A stretch of DNA of 64,000 bases from Flaveria trinervia (Eukaryota > Streptophyta > Magnoliopsida > Asterales > Asteraceae): NCBI GenBank assembly GCA_025506515.1, contig CM046443.1, forward strand, positions 45,194,126-45,258,125. Direction: 5' to 3'. Made by a program: the position numbers and the translations under genes. This document shows positions 43,964 to 55,202 of the stretch, piece after piece. The stretch's first letter is position 1. Each line of letters starts with the position of its first letter. The notes beneath the pieces were generated by a model. That model searched no databases. It was not told the DNA's origin and saw nothing but the letters and a program-made list of their open reading frames with translations.

Positions 43964-46900
43964 TTATTTTAGCTGCAGCATACCAAGCCTTAACACAAGG
44001 TTTTGGAAAGTAGAACTATCCAAAGGCTTAGTAAAAATATCTGCAAGCTCATCAGCACTAGGCACAAACTTAAGATCAATCAGACCTTTTTCAAAACAAT
44101 CCCAAATAAAGTGATGTCTGATCTCTATATGTTTGGTCCTAGAGTGCTGGACTGGATTTTTGACAATACACAGAGCTGAAGCACTATCCATTAATAATGG
44201 AGTCTTAGTCTCTGTAATGCCATAATCCAGAAGTTGGTTCTGAAGCCAGAGTACCTGAGAAGTGCAACTTGCAGCAGCAATGTACTCGGCTTCAGCAGTT
44301 GATGTAGCAACAGATGTTTGTTTCTTACTCTGCCAAGAAATCAAACAGTTGCCTAGGAATTGACAACCACCAGAAGTTGACTTTCTAGTTAACTTGCACC
44401 CTGCATAGTCACTATCTGAAAAAGCAACTAATTTGCAAGAGTGTCCAGTGGAATACCATAAACCTAGAGATTGTGTACCTTGAAAATATCTAAAGATTCT
44501 CTTGACTGCAATCAAATGAGACTCTTTAGGAGCAGCCTGAAATCTAGCACAGACACAAGTAGCAAACATGATATTTGGTCTAGAAGCTGTTAAATACATC
44601 AAGGACCCAATCATACATCTGTAAAGTGTTTCATCAACAGCTTTATCTTTCTGATCTGCATCCAGTTGTATGGTGTTGCACATGGGAGTAGAACAGGGCT
44701 TACAGTTTTGTAAATCAAACTTATTCAAATGATCTTTTGTATATTTTGACTGATGAATAAAGATTCCATCAGCCTTTTGTTTAATTTACAAGCCTAGAAA
44801 GAACTGTAATTCTCCCATTGCACTCATTTCAAACCTCTTTTTCATTAATGTTGTAAAATCATCACACAACTGGGGATCAGAGGATGCAAAAATGATATCA
44901 TCAACATAAATCTGAACATGTAGCTTATGCTGATCCACCTTCTTAATAAACAAAGTTTTATCAATGGAGCCTCTAGTGAAATTATTCTTAAGAAGAAAAG
45001 TGGAAAGTGTCTCATACCAGGCTCTAAGAGCTTGTTTCAACCCATAAAGAGCCTTATCAAGTTTATACACCCATTCAGGATGTTTATTATCCTCAAAACC
45101 TAGTGGTTGACACACATAAACTTCTTCCTTTATTTTACCATATAAAAATGCACTTTTGACATCCATTTGAAAAACTTTAAGATTGTGGAATGCAGCATAG
45201 GCTAAAAACAATCTAATTGCCTCTAGTCTGGCTACAGGGGCAAAGGTTTCATCATAATCAATACCTTCTTCTTATGAAAACCCTTGTACAACCAGTCTAG
45301 CCTTGTTCTTAACAATAAGCCCATGTTCATCAGTTTTATTCCTAAACACCCATTTAGTGCCTATTGCACACTTACCTGGGGGAAGAGGAACCAGTTCCCA
45401 CACTTACTGTTTCTTGAACTGAAGTAGCGCAAGCTGCATGGCTTCAACCCATCCATTGTCTCTCAAAGCAACATGATAGTTCTTTGGCTCTAGCTGACTG
45501 ATGAAGAGAGCATAGAAGCAGAAGTTAGACAATTGACTTCTTGTTGAAACTCCAGCATTGATATCACCAATAATTGAGACATTGGGTGATTCTTCAGTTC
45601 TTGATAAACAATGAGATCTGTGCAAGTGTTTGTAGGACCTTCAGCAGCTGCAGATGTTGATGCAGACTCTTGAAACCAAGAATTAGATGGTAACTCAAAA
45701 GATGTAGAGGAATCAGAGATCTCATCAGCATTTGTTGTGGATGGAACTGCTGAAGCTACAGGAACATCAAATTTAGCAGACACAGGCAGTTGGTCACTAA
45801 ACTTGAATAGGTGAGTATTGATATTATCATCATTATCATCAATACCACCAGGTGGAAGACATGCTGCAGAAGATGATTTATCCACATGATCTGCAACAGC
45901 TGGAGGTTGATAAGGAACATATTGCAGTATGTCCAAATCAAACAACTCCACAGGGTTTTGTGGAATCTTGTCCATAGGAGATTCATTAAACTTCACATGC
46001 AAAGTCTCTTCAACTATCTTTGTTCTGTAGTTGAAGACTCTATATGCCTTGCAAGTAGATGAATAACCAATAAAATACCCTGCATCCACCTTAGGATCAA
46101 ATTTTTGGAGTTGATCCTTTGTGTTGAGAATAAAACAGGGACACCCAAATGCTTTGAAAAATGAAATTAGAGGAGCCAAGTGATGGAGAACTTCATATGG
46201 AGTCTTCATCAACCTCTGATTTACTAAGGCTCTATTCTGCACATAGCAAGCTGTGTTAATAGCTTCAGCCCAAAAGGTAAACCAGAGTCAGCCAACATGG
46301 ACCTTGCAGCTTCAATTAGGGTCCTGTTCTTCCTCTCCACTACTCCATTTTGTTCTGGAGTCCGTGGGATGCTAAACTGCCTTTTGATTCCCTTTGAAAG
46401 ATAGAAGTCATCAAGTGTATGGTTTCTGAATTCAGTTCCATTGTCACTCCTAATACACTTGACTGAAGGGAATACTGCTTCTCAACATACAACACAAAGT
46501 GAATAATCTTCTGAGCAACCTCATCCTTTGAATGTAGAAAGAAAGTCCATACAAATCTGGAGTAATCATCCACAATTACCAGACAGTATTTCTTCTTTGC
46601 CATGCTCATCACTCTCACAGGACCAAATAGATCCGTATGCAGTAATTGCAAGCAGGCAGTGGACTTAGGCTCTTCAATAGGAGGGAATGAGACTTTGTGT
46701 TGTTTTCCTTTTAAACAAGCAGTGCAGGTTTTATCACAGTGGGACTCCTTTATTGGTAAGCCTCTGACTAAACTATTGTGAATCAGCTGATTCATGTTTT
46801 TGAAACTAACATGACCCAGCCTTCTGTGCCATAGTTTAGATTCTTGAGGAGAGGCTTTGGAAAATAGGCAAGGATGGCCTCTGAGATCTATTTTCTTGGA

Positions 46901-47299
46901 AAGATCTAAGGCATATACCTACCTGTCCTGTTGGCTCTCAGGAGAGTGTGATCATCCAACACCTTATCAATCAAATGCAGAACTTTGGATGACAGAATCC
47001 TACAGTTCTGACTGGTGAAAAGAGCAACATGGCCTTTATCACACATTTGACTGACACTCAAGAGATTGTACTTGAGATTTTCCACATGATTAACATCATC
47101 AAACTTTATTTCTCCATTGGAGACAAAGCCGTTTCCAATGATGCAACCCCTCGCATCATTGCCAAAAGAAACAAACCCCTTCTTTCCTTGAGAGTAGTCA
47201 TGAAGAAGAGAGCTGTTTCCAGTCATGTGCATAGATTCCCCACTGTCTACATACCAGATGCTACTTTGGCATGTTGAAGAACCCTGCAATTATAAACAA
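43964..47299 (-). pseudogene. pol: E3 pol: PR, IN, RT, RNase H
   Basis: Protease: IWYVDSGESMHMTGN (about 47250); the protein is readable from the TTGCAG at about 47289. IN: zinc-binding HCDKTCTACLKGKQHK (about 46740), HTDLFGPV (first Asp, about 46650) and VDDYSRFVWTFFLHSKDE; a frameshift near 46470 disrupts the second Asp region. The IN tail is at 46242-46000 (DAGYFIGYSSTCKAYRVFN). RT: QMDVKSAFLYGKIKEEVYV (45165), KALYGLKQALRAWYETL and QIYVDDIIFASSD (YVDD, about 44910). TAA near 44786 and TAA near 45275 interrupt. RNase H (44728-43964): YLTASRPNIMFAT, AFSDSDYAGCKL, STAEAEYIAAASC, TKHIEIRHHFIWDC and ADIFTKPLDSSTF, stop at 43964. The 45211-43964 pieces share a frame. Confidence 0.9.
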
Positions 47300-50142
47300 T
47301 CAGTTAGTTTTGGAGACCTAAACCTTTTTGGTTTTGGGCCTGTTCTCATCAACAGATGGTAAACTAACAGGTTTGATGGAAACAACAGCCTGAGAGGAAG
47401 AAGATGGTGAAGAAGAGGAATCCTTTGGCTTGGACCTCCTTTTCTGTGGTTTCAACATAGGAACATCTAATTGGTTAACTTTTCCCGATAGATGTTGAAC
47501 CATCATAACCAGCTGTGTCTGATTTTGTGATAAAGCTTTCAGCTCATCAGACACATTGGCATTGGAGTTTGATAAGTTCCTATGTTGCACCTTCTTCTTT
47601 TGAGCAATCTCAGCTGTTACCTGTTTAACCCCTTCCTTTTTGGATTTCTTTATGGACTTAAGGGTTACAGGATTTGATGTTGCTGATACAAATGTGGTCT
47701 CAAACTCAGTTTTCATTTTAACCATTTTCTCTTTAATTTCCTCTTTATGTTTGAGTTTGGATCCTCTTTTGTACCAACAATCATCTGTAAGATGATTGAA
47801 CAAGCCACATACTTCACATGGTTTCTTCTTCATCTTATGTTGATCATCAACTAAAGAGGATGAAACTACTAAAGACTTGCTCTTCTGTGCTTTGAAAGCA
47901 TTGTTTGCTTTCTTGACTTCCTCTTTAGTAGTCTTCAAACACTTTCTACTGATAGTTTTCTTCTTTTCGGTACTGACAGTAGTTGGAGTTTGAACTTCAG
48001 GTGTTAAATCTTGCTCTCCAGTCCTTTCAGGACTTTCAGAATTAACTCCTGAGTTGATCAACTCATTGATCATGTGAGTGTCAGTAGTGGAACCATCAAC
48101 ATCAGCTGATAGGTTCTGAGAGGGCTTAGTGCTGACTTCTACTTCTGATTTTGCTGTATCAGAAAGTAGATCACATGATGAAATGGATTGGTTATTGCTC
48201 TCACCATCAGATTCTACCTCTGCTCTGGGAGTAAAATCTGTAGGTGGAGCAGTGTGATTATAACCAATGCCAAACTTCACATTGGAAGCAGATTGCTTAC
48301 TAAGAAGCATTTCAAAACCCTTGCAAGAATTTACCTATCGATCACACTCTACCTGGGTAGTTGCAAGTGTATCCTTGAGATCTCTATACTTCTCTAGAAG
48401 TATCTCTTCCCTAGCCTTATCATCAGTTATTTGGCATTTAAGTTTGTAAATCTCATCATTCTTATCATTAAGCACAGACACAAATTCAGCTTTGCTTTTG
48501 GAAATTATTTGTTCTAGCTCAATGTTCTTGTTGATTAAAGCTACATTTGCTTCTCTAATACATGCAAATGCGGCTATGCATGATTCAGAACATAGTTTGG
48601 CTTTTGCCTCAGAGGATACCTGTGATACCTTTGGTGTAGAGGCATTAGAGGATGAAGTATCAGCAGAATCCAAAGCCATAAGAGCTAGATTTCCAAAGGG
48701 ACTATCACCACCATGTTGACCAGCACCAGTGAACAGTTGTTCATGACCAGACAAATCATCTGGTAAACTGCTCCAGTCAACAACTCCTGGGGTGAAGAAG
48801 CTGTGTTGTTGAGGTTGAATTTGTTGATGAGATTGGGAAGGTTGAGGTTCAGGCAATGCAGGTGATTGTTGTGAAATGGGAGCTTGAACTGGATTAGACT
48901 GAGGCAAGTAATAGCAGGGAACAGGATATGACATTGGACCCTGGGGGACAAAGTATGCAGGAGATCTAGGGTGTGAATGATGACCCGAACCAGCAGGATG
49001 TTGCCCTCTGTTTTGTGGACTAGTACTAGGAAAAGTCACAAAGGGTGCAGAAGAGTTAAATCCAGTTGATCTACACTCTCTTGCAAAGTGTCCCAGCCTT
49101 TGGCATTTGTGACACCTCAACTTACTCTTGTCAAAACCAACTTTGATTTTGCCAGAGAGTCCAGGAAATTTCCTGCCAGTTCTCTTGTAGAACTTCTGAG
49201 ATCTGATATTAATCAATGCCATTTGGCTCAGAATATCCATCTCTTCTAGATCATCATCAGCTATTCCTTTCAAATCATCCATGATGAAGCATAGATTGTC
49301 ACTATTACTGTCAGAATGACTCTCAATACGAACAAATGCATGATCAGAACTATTTGAAGAGAAATCAATATGCTCATCATAATTGCTTTCAGATGCAGCA
49401 TATTCTGACTCATGACCAACCAAGGCAGTATTCCCTGGTACAAAGTCATCAGTGAGCTTTCCTGATGAGGACAGTTTCCTTTTCTGCTCTATCTCTCTTT
49501 CGAATGTAAGCAGTTTCCCATGAAGTTGGGTGAGAGATAGGCTATCTAGATTTGCACTGGAGCGTAGGACAATAGTGTATGTGTCCCATCTCTCAGGCAG
49601 TGATCTGAGGAACCTGTTATTCATCTGGCTGTTGGTGTATTCCTGTTTCACCATTTTCAGCTCAGAGATCAAGCAGGAAAAACGCTCAAACTGTTGAGTC
49701 AGTGTCTCACCCTTTCTATGAGAGAATGTCTCATATTGTTGGGCAAGGATTTCTCTGTTGTTTGCTAAGACCTCATCTATGCCACCGAATTGTTCCTTCA
49801 GGGCATTCCAGAGATCATGAGTCGTGTCATGATGCGTAAGCCCTGAATAGATTTCATTAGGCAGTGCCATGGCCAGAATTCCATGGGCTTTAGCATCAAT
49901 ATCAAACAGTTTCCGATCTTCATCAGAGTATTGTTCCTTCTTCTTCGTAACCATTTGATTGGTTTCTGGATTGTTCACCATAGGCTTATGTGGTCCATGT
50001 ACCACAGATGTCCAACAACCTGAACTGTTAACAGACAGGTGATGAAGCATTCTTCGCTGCCATATGTTATACTCGGTCCTAACCAGCATCGGGGGCTTGG
50101 TTGAGGAACCGGTATTGTGAGGTCATTAGAAGGAGTAGTCAT
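47300..50142 (-). pseudogene. gag: E3 gag, nearly full length
   Basis: The start is ATG at 50142 (MTTPSNDLTIPVPQP). A one-base loss in a C-run near 50090 shifts the frame. The 50089-48335 piece (584 codons) holds the Copia gag domain (YNIWQRRMLHHL, DLWNALKEQFGG, NNRFLRSLPERWDTY), the intact knuckle CHKCQRLGHFAREC (about 49110), a Pro/Gln-rich stretch and a coiled coil. A TAG at 48335-48337 splits it; 48310-47318 continues in the same frame with a second intact knuckle CEVCGLFNHLTDDC (about 47830) and a Lys-rich end. A TAG at 47318 and TGA at 47300-47302 follow KTKKV; the latter corresponds to the family's gag stop, before a T-rich tract and TTGCAG. Confidence 0.88.
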
Positions 50143-50353
50143 CTCAAATTCAATCAAATTCAATTATGCTATAACAGATTTAGAACAAAAACACAACAAC
50201 CAATTGAACCAAGAGAGATCTCAAAATAAATGAACGAAAGCGTCAGAAATTCAATAATCTATAACCAGTTCTTGCAAATATGCTAATTCAATCAAACATA
50301 GATATCAATTAGCAGTTTCAATGATCAATTGTTAGATCGATCAATGATTAACC

Positions 50354-50365
50354 GCTCTGATACCA
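50354..50365 (-). promoter_or_regulatory. Primer-binding site of E3
   Basis: Minus strand TGGTATCAGAGC, two bases from the 5' LTR end at 50368. Perfect match to the usual initiator-Met PBS. Confidence 0.92.
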
Positions 50366-50367
50366 CT

Positions 50368-50913
50368 TGTTAAGATCAGTGATCTACGTTTGATTGATTA
50401 GAGAGTATAGCAGCGGAATTCTAACAATGAATTAGCCAATTCACAAGAACAAAGAGATATTCAATGTAAGAACAAAAACGGTTATAGACAGAGAGAATTC
50501 TACAAATATATTTCATTCAATATTCGCTTTCGTGGTAACGGAATGTCACAATTACAATTAGGTCAACACCTCTTATATAAGAGATGTGACGTCTGCTGAT
50601 GTCACTTGATAGTGACATCTAACAGAATTTATCACAAACTACTGATAGTTAACACAACTACTGAAGATGTCAAACAGCTAACATCTTCTTACAAAAATGC
50701 TAAGTGTTAACTATTATTACAACTACTGAAAAGAAACTACTGAAACTATAACAACTGAAGAACATACTCTTCAGTTGTTTTACAAATACTAAAACAAAGA
50801 AAACTACTAAAAGGTAAACCATCACAACTACTGAAGAAGACCTCTTCAGCTGTTGTGACAACGTCTGATACTTTGGTCTTCAGCACTTGTGTCTTCAGAC
50901 TTTGTCTTCAGAC
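50368..50913 (-). mobile_element. 5' LTR of E3, truncated in U3
   Basis: It matches 39636-40175 of the 3' LTR almost base for base, then breaks off inside the CTTCAG repeat. About 210 bp of U3, including the TGTTGGACC start, is missing. The junction shares CACTTGT with the LTR repeat, suggesting joining at a short homology. Confidence 0.85.
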
Positions 50914-51650
50914 ACTTGTATGTTTTTAAGGACCATTTTCTTCTAAATCAAATTAACTCTCGAAAGCTTTGTTCCACTAACAATTTATTCAAGTCTTAAT
51001 TTTCTTCTAAAGCAAATTCACAACTCTTAGGAAAATCTTCTGAAGTCATTTTAGCTTCGGAAGCTTTTTCATTAACACTTCCAAGGATAATTTACCTTCG
51101 GAAGCTTTTTGACTTCCACGAAAACTAATTTTTGAGCAAAAGTAAACTATTTTTTCAGAGGTGGGACCGACTTACGGATTTCAAAGTTTATCCTCTTTCA
51201 TTAAACTTTATCTGAAATCCTTTTTCACATATAAACCCATGGTTTCCCCCTCTTTTTATCATCTCCTTGTTCCCTCCAGACCTAAAACCCCAAATTTCTC
51301 TTTGAAATTTCTTTCTTTCTTCTTTCTTCTTCTTTCTTCTTCTTCTTCATCCTTAAGCTTCCTCTAAATGGCCAACCTTAACCGTAGAAATGATCCGAAC
51401 TTTTCCATGCAGTCACACAGGCAACATAACCAAGTTTCTCTATTACACTCTGAGAAGATCCTCATTTCTCAGAGGTTTGTCAATTCTTAAATCTATCCAA
51501 CTATTTCACCTCCCTAACCATTGATCCTACTCTTTATGAGGATCAACTGCTAGAATTTTGGAAGACCTGCCAAGAGGTCATCATGGGTGGGGAGAAGACA
51601 CTCTGAGAAAGATCCTCATTTCTCAGTCTGTTGATCACTTCTGATTATCT
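50914..51650 (+). mobile_element. Plus-strand fragment of E4 family: array, TATA, accessory start
   Basis: In order: TTCGGAAGCTTTTT-type array (50950-51130), TATA CATATAAACC (51228-51237), a CT-rich leader (51245-51367), ATG at 51368 (MANLNRRNDPNFSMQS) and a few dozen broken codons including the DPTLYEDQLLEFWKTCQEV pattern (about 51528-51585) typical of the accessory N-terminal domain. No pol or LTR attached. A 25-bp sequence CTCTGAGAA(A)GATCCTCATT is present twice (about 51449 and 51601). Assigned to the E4 family because the array unit matches the E4 LTRs. Confidence 0.65.
50950..51130 (+). repeat. CTTCGGAAG array before accessory start
   Basis: Units CTCGAAAGCTTTG, CTTCTGAAGTCATTTTAG, CTTCGGAAGCTTTTT (twice) and ACTTCCACGAAAAC. 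Each centres on a short palindrome (TTCGAA, CTTCGGAAG). The E4A and E4B LTRs are filled with the same palindromes. Confidence 0.75.
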
Positions 51651-51737
51651 TAACCTTGTGATCAATTTGATTTTCTATTTTAAGAATAAAAGATATTAAT
51701 GTTTCAATAGTTTCATTTTTAGATCTTAAAAGAGTAC

Positions 51738-52470
51738 CTATGTAAATCTTGTAAAATTATCAACAATCACAAGGCAATATGATTTCTTTCCAATGCTCAT
51801 TATACTTGTGGGACCAAATAGATCCATGGGCAATAAGTGTAATGGAGTGGTGATGGAGTTAACACTTTTGGATTTGTGAGATGTCATGTGTTGCTTCCCT
51901 TTCAGGCATGCAACATAGTTATATTTGCCGAAAAAATCCTTTTTAGACAAACCATGTACCAAGTTATTTTTAGCCAATTTATTCATTGTCTGAAAATTTA
52001 CATTACACATACGTTTATGCCAAAGTGTTGACTCATCACTATCATCTTTGGAAAGAAAGCATGATACTTCACCCATTGCGGAAGCAATGTTCATATCTAC
52101 CTTGTACGTATCCCCTTTCCTGGGAGATCTAAGAAGCACCAATTCTAGAGGAATTGTCATCCCTGGTTTGAGGATAATGCACTCATGTTCTGTGAAGAGC
52201 ATTTGATGCTTTTGATCACAAAACTGAGAAACACTTAACATATTATGTTCAAGCTGATTGACAAAGTTAACTTTGTCAACTTTTAACTTTCCATTGGATA
52301 TACTTCCTCTGCCAAAATATATCCTCCGGCCTCACCTCCAAACTGGACATGACCTCCATCATAATGTTGAAATTGTTGAAGGAAAGATTAGTTTCCTGTC
52401 ATGTGCCTGGAGCACCACTATCCACAATCCAAACATTGTTATTCCTGTCATATGGATGTCCCTTCACACA
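51738..52470 (-). pseudogene. pol: E4A protease remains and integrase N-terminal part
   Basis: 52241-51738 (167 codons): MLSVSQFCDQKHQMLF, then the HHCC part LWHKRMCNVNFQTMNK (the second His of the LGH word is replaced in MCNVNF) and CLKGKQHMTSHK, DLFGPTSIMSIGKKSYCLVI and a short stretch to NFTRFT. 52245-52470 carries the decayed protease (VWIVDSGAP on the minus strand near 52425). The catalytic core after the first Asp is missing. Confidence 0.75.
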
Positions 52471-52481
52471 AAATGAGATGA

Positions 52482-55112
52482 TTAGTTTTGATTGGAAACC
52501 CAAGCCTTGTTGGTCTGGGGTTCTTCCAATGATAGTGACATAACTGAACCAAAGGTTAAGCATGGGGGTTCAATGGATGTCTTTGAAAAAGAGGTTTGGG
52601 CTACAGCATCCTTCTTGATCTTCCAATCCATCTTTTGGTTGATCATTGAGGATGAGCCTTTTGAGGATTGCACAGCATGGCATTCTTCCGAAGCTTCTTT
52701 CTTTTCGGAAGAACCCTTCACCACCTTTTTTTCCGAAGTAGTCTTCTTCTATGATGGTTTCAAGGGAGCTCTTTTGTTCTTTTCATTTTTAACAACTTTA
52801 GCTTCCGAAGCCATTTTCGCTTCGGAAGAAGAATTTTCTTTCGAAAGCAACCTTGTTTCGGAAACCAGCTTTCCCTTTTTCATCACTTGGACCATTTGAT
52901 AGGGTCTAAATGAGAAACCTTCCCTGACTCCTTCTCTCTTAACATTATTTGCATAATGTGTGCTAGAAAGATTGTGGTAACAATCTTTAGCCATGTGGTT
53001 TTGCGGACCACACATTATGCATGCAATGTTAGTCTTTTGGGAACTTGAGGATTATTGTTTCTTGTTCCTTTTCTCTTTATCAACAACCTTTCCGCTTAAC
53101 TTTTGATCCTTTGGTAGGATAGAAGTGTTGGTTTTACACTCCTTTCCTGAATCAGAAGTACCTACCACTTGGAATCTAGCTGAGATAAATACACTCTTTT
53201 GTTTTGGGTCAATCATCAACTTGGATTCAGCCATTTTCTTGGCAGTTCTTCTTGCAGCTTTAGCCTTGCTTCTTCTGGCGTTGGTGGTTAGGATTTTATC
53301 TTCACTGGGAGAGGTGGGTTGATTTACATGTTCCTTCCCTGTGTTGGCCTCTTTTATTGCATCATTCTTCAACTCAAATGAAAATGGGTCAGCAGTTGGG
53401 ACCTCTTGCTCTTCAGTACCACATCTAGGTTGTCTTATGGACTCATAAGAGTGTGGTGGAGCAATTTCATTGGTCCCCAACCCTGTTTTTTTTTATAACA
53501 AATTTTGGAGTGGGAGGATGATGCAATAATGGCTTGGAATTCTGCTCAGAAATAGCATACTTCCTAGCTTGAGCCTCAGCAGTGACAAGCTGGGCTTGAA
53601 CCTCAAACAATGTGGATATTAAATTCTTTATTTGAGTCTTATAGTTTGTATATTAGTGTTTTAACAAAGACATAGTTTTCTCCAACTCCTCAATTTTTCT
53701 TTGATAGTCAGATTCAGCCCTTTTAAAATCAGATTTTAGAACATTAGAGACTCAATATCAGATTTAATCTCTATATTGTAGTCCTGATACAGTTTAACCA
53801 TTGTAATACATGCAGGAGTACAAAGATGTTCATATACCTTACTGTCATCTGTCCCTACCATGAGTGCTTGAGCAAGAGTCACATCCTGTACCATAAAGTT
53901 CTAGTTAACTTCTTGAGCCATTACAGTTGTTTCTGTTGACTTTCCAGTGGGCTTTGATGTAGAGGGATGTGTGGAGGCCTATGTGGTTCCTGGATTTGAC
54001 TTGGGAGCCTTGCATTCCCTTGCAAAATGACCAAGCTGGTTACAGTTGTAACATTTTGCCTTGGTTTTGTCAAACCCAAATTTGTTGTTGGTTGGGTTCT
54101 GGGGAAATTTCCTTCCAGTTCTCTTGAAGAACTTCTTTGCTCTATAGGTTAAAAGAGCCATTTGCTGTCTAATATCCACGTACTCCACATCATCTGGACT
54201 AAAGCACTCTAGATCATTAAAGCAGTACTGAAAATCACTAGAGTGTCCTGAGACAAAGGCACAGCCATCCTGAAAAGAACTATGCTGGGCCTGTTGAGAC
54301 CTTGGAGTCTCAAGAAAGGTAATGTATGGTCCAGATGAGTAGGATGGCTTCTGGGTGTAAGTCAGGTACTGTTGAGGTTGGGTGGGTCTAGAGCCTTCAG
54401 TAACCATCAAAGCGTTGCTAGCAGGAAGACTTAGGGGTCTGCTTGTCTGATGGCCTCTTTTGCTCTCCATTTCCAAACGGTATCCATCAAGGATTCCATA
54501 GAGTTCGGTCATGATGAGGGTGTTTAGATTTTTTGTTCTCTTGATAGAGACACAGTAGAATGTCCACTCATTAGGAAGAGCACTCATGAACTTTCTTGTG
54601 AGGTCTCTAAGTTCAGGAGTAATTTCCATAGACTGAAGGGAAGAAATGAGATCCATGTACCTGAAATATTGTTGACTGATAGTCTCTTCAGCAATGTAGG
54701 TGAAGTTCTCAAACTGCTGCTTCAGTGAGTCCTTCTTGGAGTCATTTAAGCTAGAGTACATTTGAGCAAGTGCATCAAATAGTTTTTTAGCTGACTTGCA
54801 ATGCTCAAACCCCACCATAATGGAGTTAGGTATTGCAGTCATAAGAATAGTCATTGCATTGCTGTCAATGTCCATCTTCTTCCAGTCCTCATCAGAATAA
54901 TCTTCAACAACCTTCTCTATCATAGCAACATTTCCACTGGGTGCTGCCACCTTAGGTTTATATGGCCCATTGACAATAGAATACCACATCTTGTTGTCTT
55001 GATACCTGATGAAGCCTTCCATGTGTCTGCTCCATGACTTGAAGTTTTCAGGGGTGATGATGGGAGCTTTAGTCATTGTTCCAATCTCTACTTCAGACTT
55101 GTTGACGGCCAT
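52482..55112 (-). pseudogene. gag: E4A gag
   Basis: The 55112-53979 piece is open for 377 codons: MTKAPIITPENFKSWSRHME, SAKKLFDALAQMYSSLNDSK, RKFMSALPNEWTFYC, IRQQMALLTYRAKKF and the intact knuckle CYNCNQLGHFAREC near the end (about 54010-54050). After a gap with stops (53979-53480) come 53480-53052 and 53015-52749, which begins with a second CCHC site (CIMCGPQNHMAKDC, about 53020-52975), and 52724-52482 ending NKAWVSNQN and TAA. The knuckle-containing region is Ser/Glu/Ala-rich because of embedded CTTCGGAAG words (52680-52870). First 377 codons look almost intact. Confidence 0.85.
52683..52870 (-). repeat. CTTCGGAAG words inside E4A gag coding sequence
   Basis: About seven copies of CTTCCGAAG, CTTCGGAAG or CTTTCGAAAG within 190 bp, in two clusters. 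On the coding strand they give KKEASEE and SSEAKMASEAK. The same words make up the E4 LTR arrays. Confidence 0.75.
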
Positions 55113-55188
55113 TTTTGAGTGTGGTGTAAGGAGGAGTGAAAAACAGGTTGATTAGGATGGTAAGATCTCACAATCAAGAACCTAAAAA

Positions 55189-55200
55189 GCTCTAATACCA
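55189..55200 (-). promoter_or_regulatory. Primer-binding site of E4A
   Basis: Minus strand TGGTATTAGAGC, one base from the standard TGGTATCAGAGC, two bases inside the LTR end at 55203. Confidence 0.8.
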
Positions 55201-55202
55201 AA

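Larger units (their letters stand above)
39636..50913 (-). mobile_element. Copia element E3 (Sirevirus-like), nearly complete
   Basis: About 11.3 kb: 5' LTR (50368-50913, U3 truncated), PBS, gag, PR, IN, RT, RNase H, array, TATA, accessory gene, PPT, 3' LTR (39636-40385). The two LTRs differ by about nine substitutions and one indel over about 540 compared bases, so it is the youngest datable element here. The 3' LTR outer end lacks the TGT expected (reads CCAATTAGGATC), and no target duplication was found, so both outer edges have been altered. Confidence 0.88.
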
